From: a virus
Direction: 5' to 3' (one strand)
Length of the DNA stretch: 35,610 nucleotides
IMG/VR virus record: IMGVR_UViG_3300032668_001453
Location: 1-35,610 of that record
Position numbers and translations under genes: made by a program. Position 1 is the stretch's first letter. The number at the start of each line of letters is the position of its first letter. Positions 34,266-35,610 of the stretch are shown in pieces. Under the pieces are notes generated by a model that saw only the letters and a program-made list of their open reading frames with translations, was not told the DNA's origin and searched no databases.

Positions 34266-34960
34266 AAAAAATCTGATAACGTAGTCAGCTCAATCACTCT
34301 GTCCTTTCCATTTGCATTTTTGTATTCAAGCTTGTGATATAGTTTTGGAGTCGATTCCATAAATTTTATAATTTCTTGATATGTCAATACACCTAGACTA
34401 TCCAAGAATTCTTCGATTTCTTCTGGTGTATAATTTTTTGGATCGTAAATTTCATCACCATCGTAAATCTTATCAATACATCGGACAATCAATTCATAGA
34501 ATGAATTATCACCACTCTTTAGAAAGTCCTTATCATCAAAAAGTGATGCTGCAGGATATTTCATAAGAATACCAACATCCTTATTTACTTTAATATTCTT
34601 ATTTGCATTTTCTGGAAATTTAACTTCTACAGAATTCAAATCAACTTCAAAATTATATACTTGATTGTCTTCGTTATCCTTATAGGCAAGCTTTGCAATA
34701 TTTGAGACCGAAAATGCTCTGATACGTAAAAATAGATATTCAAGATCAAAGATGGGAAGAATATCAACATCAAATTTATCTGAAATAGCACAATTATTTA
34801 CTACTTGCTTGATTGCCTTGAAATAATCAGCTGGATCAGAACTTGTTTTTGCCATAAGAAGTAATTTTTCTTCTTTCACAAGAAAAGGTCGAAATGTTTC
34901 CATCTTTTTAGTCGATGGAATACAAATATCATTCATAGGATATTTCAGTTTAGGTAACAT
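34253..34960 (-). CDS. 26: Baseplate hub/tail assembly protein gp26
   Basis: 235 residues of the T4 gp26 family (T4 baseplate protein): MLPKLKYPMNDICIPSTKKM, FRPFLVKEEKLLLMAKTSSD, LPIFDLEYLFLRIRAFSVS and YEPxY-like CIDKIYDGDEIYDPKNYTPEEIEEFLDSL. In T4 gp26 and gp51 are needed to assemble the baseplate hub. By position (tail tube-like gene, then this, then a frameshifted partner, then tape measure) the pair looks equivalent to the lambda G/GT tail chaperones. AGAGG lies about 7 bases before ATG 34960. Confidence 0.82.
   Translation of the reverse strand: MLPKLKYPMNDICIPSTKKMETFRPFLVKEEKLLLMAKTSSDPADYFKAIKQVVNNCAISDKFDVDILPIFDLEYLFLRIRAFSVSNIAKLAYKDNEDNQVYNFEVDLNSVEVKFPENANKNIKVNKDVGILMKYPAASLFDDKDFLKSGDNSFYELIVRCIDKIYDGDEIYDPKNYTPEEIEEFLDSLGVLTYQEIIKFMESTPKLYHKLEYKNANGKDRVIELTTLSDFFTLG
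34265..34271 (-). promoter_or_regulatory. Candidate -1 slippery site T TTT TTT
   Basis: On the minus strand gp26 codons GAT TTT TTT ACG contain the in-frame heptamer T-TTT-TTT. Slipping back one base leads directly into the gp51-like frame; the zero frame ends four codons later. Confidence 0.55.
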
Positions 34961-34975
34961 ACTAAAGCCTCTCTT

Positions 34976-35602
34976 TTATTGTATAAGTTGCCATCTCTTA
35001 AATGAAAATTCTACTGATACTCTGTAAAGTTTATCAGTATCACTCCAATCAACCGTTGTATCATCTATAGCTGTTGGAAATGCCTCAATAACTTTTATAT
35101 TCTTGGAAATATTTCCAAGATTATCACAAACTGTAATGGATATATCTTGCACAATATCATTTCTATATGCCACAGAATATTGTGGTTGACTTTCAACACC
35201 AGTAAAAATACCGGTATAATCAAACGCAGAGGTAGTCCAAAGATAAAAAAGTTTGAAAATATCACTTGCTTTATTTTCTAGAAAAGTAATATGCATTTTG
35301 CTAAATCTAGCATTTGTTGTAAATTGTTTATTGATACCTACACCATACGTGCGATTGTCAATAGTGTCCAATGTAATACCAGGAATTCTAACTTGCTCTG
35401 CTCTAAATTGAAGTAGTCTATCCAATGGGTATTGAAATTTAAATCTAGTTTGTTTCTGAAATAATGCAGGGAGCATGAAATTACAAAAATATCTATTAGT
35501 CTGAATTGTGCCAGTTTGATTTAAATGCTCCGTAAAATTGGATATATTAAACCCTTGATCTGCGCTAATGGTTTGATCCGTGCTTATGGGTGTAAGTGCC
35601 AT
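34976..35602 (-). CDS. Tail-tube-fold protein (gp19/gp48/gp54 type)
   Basis: 208 residues: RYFCNFMLPALFQKQ, LLQFRAEQVRIPGITLDTID, TYGVGINKQFTTNARFSKMH, SDIFKLFYLWTTSAFDY and a C-terminal YRVSVEFSFKRWQLIQ. The 'IPGI... Y.G...' and final beta-strand pattern belong to the T4 tail-tube superfamily. In this place, before gp26, a baseplate/tail-tube initiator (gp48/gp54-like) is more likely than the major tube gp19. AGGA lies three bases before ATG 35602, at the window edge. Confidence 0.72.
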   Translation of the reverse strand: MALTPISTDQTISADQGFNISNFTEHLNQTGTIQTNRYFCNFMLPALFQKQTRFKFQYPLDRLLQFRAEQVRIPGITLDTIDNRTYGVGINKQFTTNARFSKMHITFLENKASDIFKLFYLWTTSAFDYTGIFTGVESQPQYSVAYRNDIVQDISITVCDNLGNISKNIKVIEAFPTAIDDTTVDWSDTDKLYRVSVEFSFKRWQLIQ

Positions 35603-35610
35603 ATTATCCT

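Overview
This window looks like part of a large T4-superfamily myovirus genome. Recognisable T4-type genes are a T4-type RNase H, gp33, gp59 helicase loader, gp32, gp26, a tail-tube-fold protein, class Ia ribonucleotide reductase (nrdA/nrdB), PhoH and a RecB-type exonuclease. TATAAATA-type late promoters are also present. A circularly permuted tmRNA gene, a layout found in Alphaproteobacteria and some Cyanobacteria, together with its ANDN-type tag, suggests an alphaproteobacterial host. Most of the window is AT-rich; about 1-690 and 24.27-26.08 kb are much more GC-rich.

Layout. (1) 1-18918, all on +: small unknown genes, thyX, nrdA, nrdB, a GIY-YIG nuclease, an RlpA-like protein, a nucleotidyltransferase-like protein, glutaredoxin, then a sugar cluster (8.4-13.9 kb). 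The sugar cluster holds a methyltransferase, cytidylyltransferase-fold enzyme, GmhA, GmhB, transaldolase, glycosyltransferase and HddA-like kinase, and reads as phage-encoded nucleotide-heptose synthesis. It is followed by rnh, phoH, a RecB-like nuclease, a second AdoMet-decarboxylase-like gene and an amidinotransferase-family gene. (2) 18927-24511, all on -: a chain of eight tiny tetrapeptide-repeat genes, then (upstream in transcription) a HxxxH protein, gp59, gp33, a conserved phage protein, a DUF932 gene and small genes. (3) 24494-24993: a divergent centre with a 55-bp perfect inverted repeat carrying twin promoters. It encloses eight copies of a 13-bp iteron and AT-rich tracts, and is a candidate replication origin or master control region. 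(4) 24976-29813, on +: a small membrane protein, an AAA ATPase, two more chains of the tetrapeptide-repeat genes on either side of a DUF6745-like gene, the tmRNA and gp32. (5) 29854-35602, on -: the tail block, with a tail-tube-like protein, gp26, a gp51-like reading frame apparently reached by -1 frameshifting, and two large tape-measure-like proteins, one with a transglycosylase domain.

The most unusual content is a family of about 16 small proteins built from x-Q-V-W/R tetrapeptides, encoded by 12-bp DNA repeats. They are arranged as chains in which every gene overlaps the next by exactly 7 bases (ATGGTRR, which holds the start codon of one gene and the Trp codon plus stop codon of the previous one). 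These chains lie on both arms leaving the iteron centre and always read away from it. I do not recognise this family. Other strong observations are the phage tmRNA, the iteron region, the heptose pathway, the decarboxylase/amidinotransferase pair, and a group of promoters that place ATG at the predicted transcription start.

Two regulatory systems appear. Sigma70-like promoters (TTGACA/T, 15-17 bp spacer, TATAAT-like) drive probable early genes. TATAAATA/AATAAATA boxes without a -35 precede nrdA, the GIY-YIG gene, rlpA, the nucleotidyltransferase, phoH and the second decarboxylase. The tmRNA promoter combines both types.
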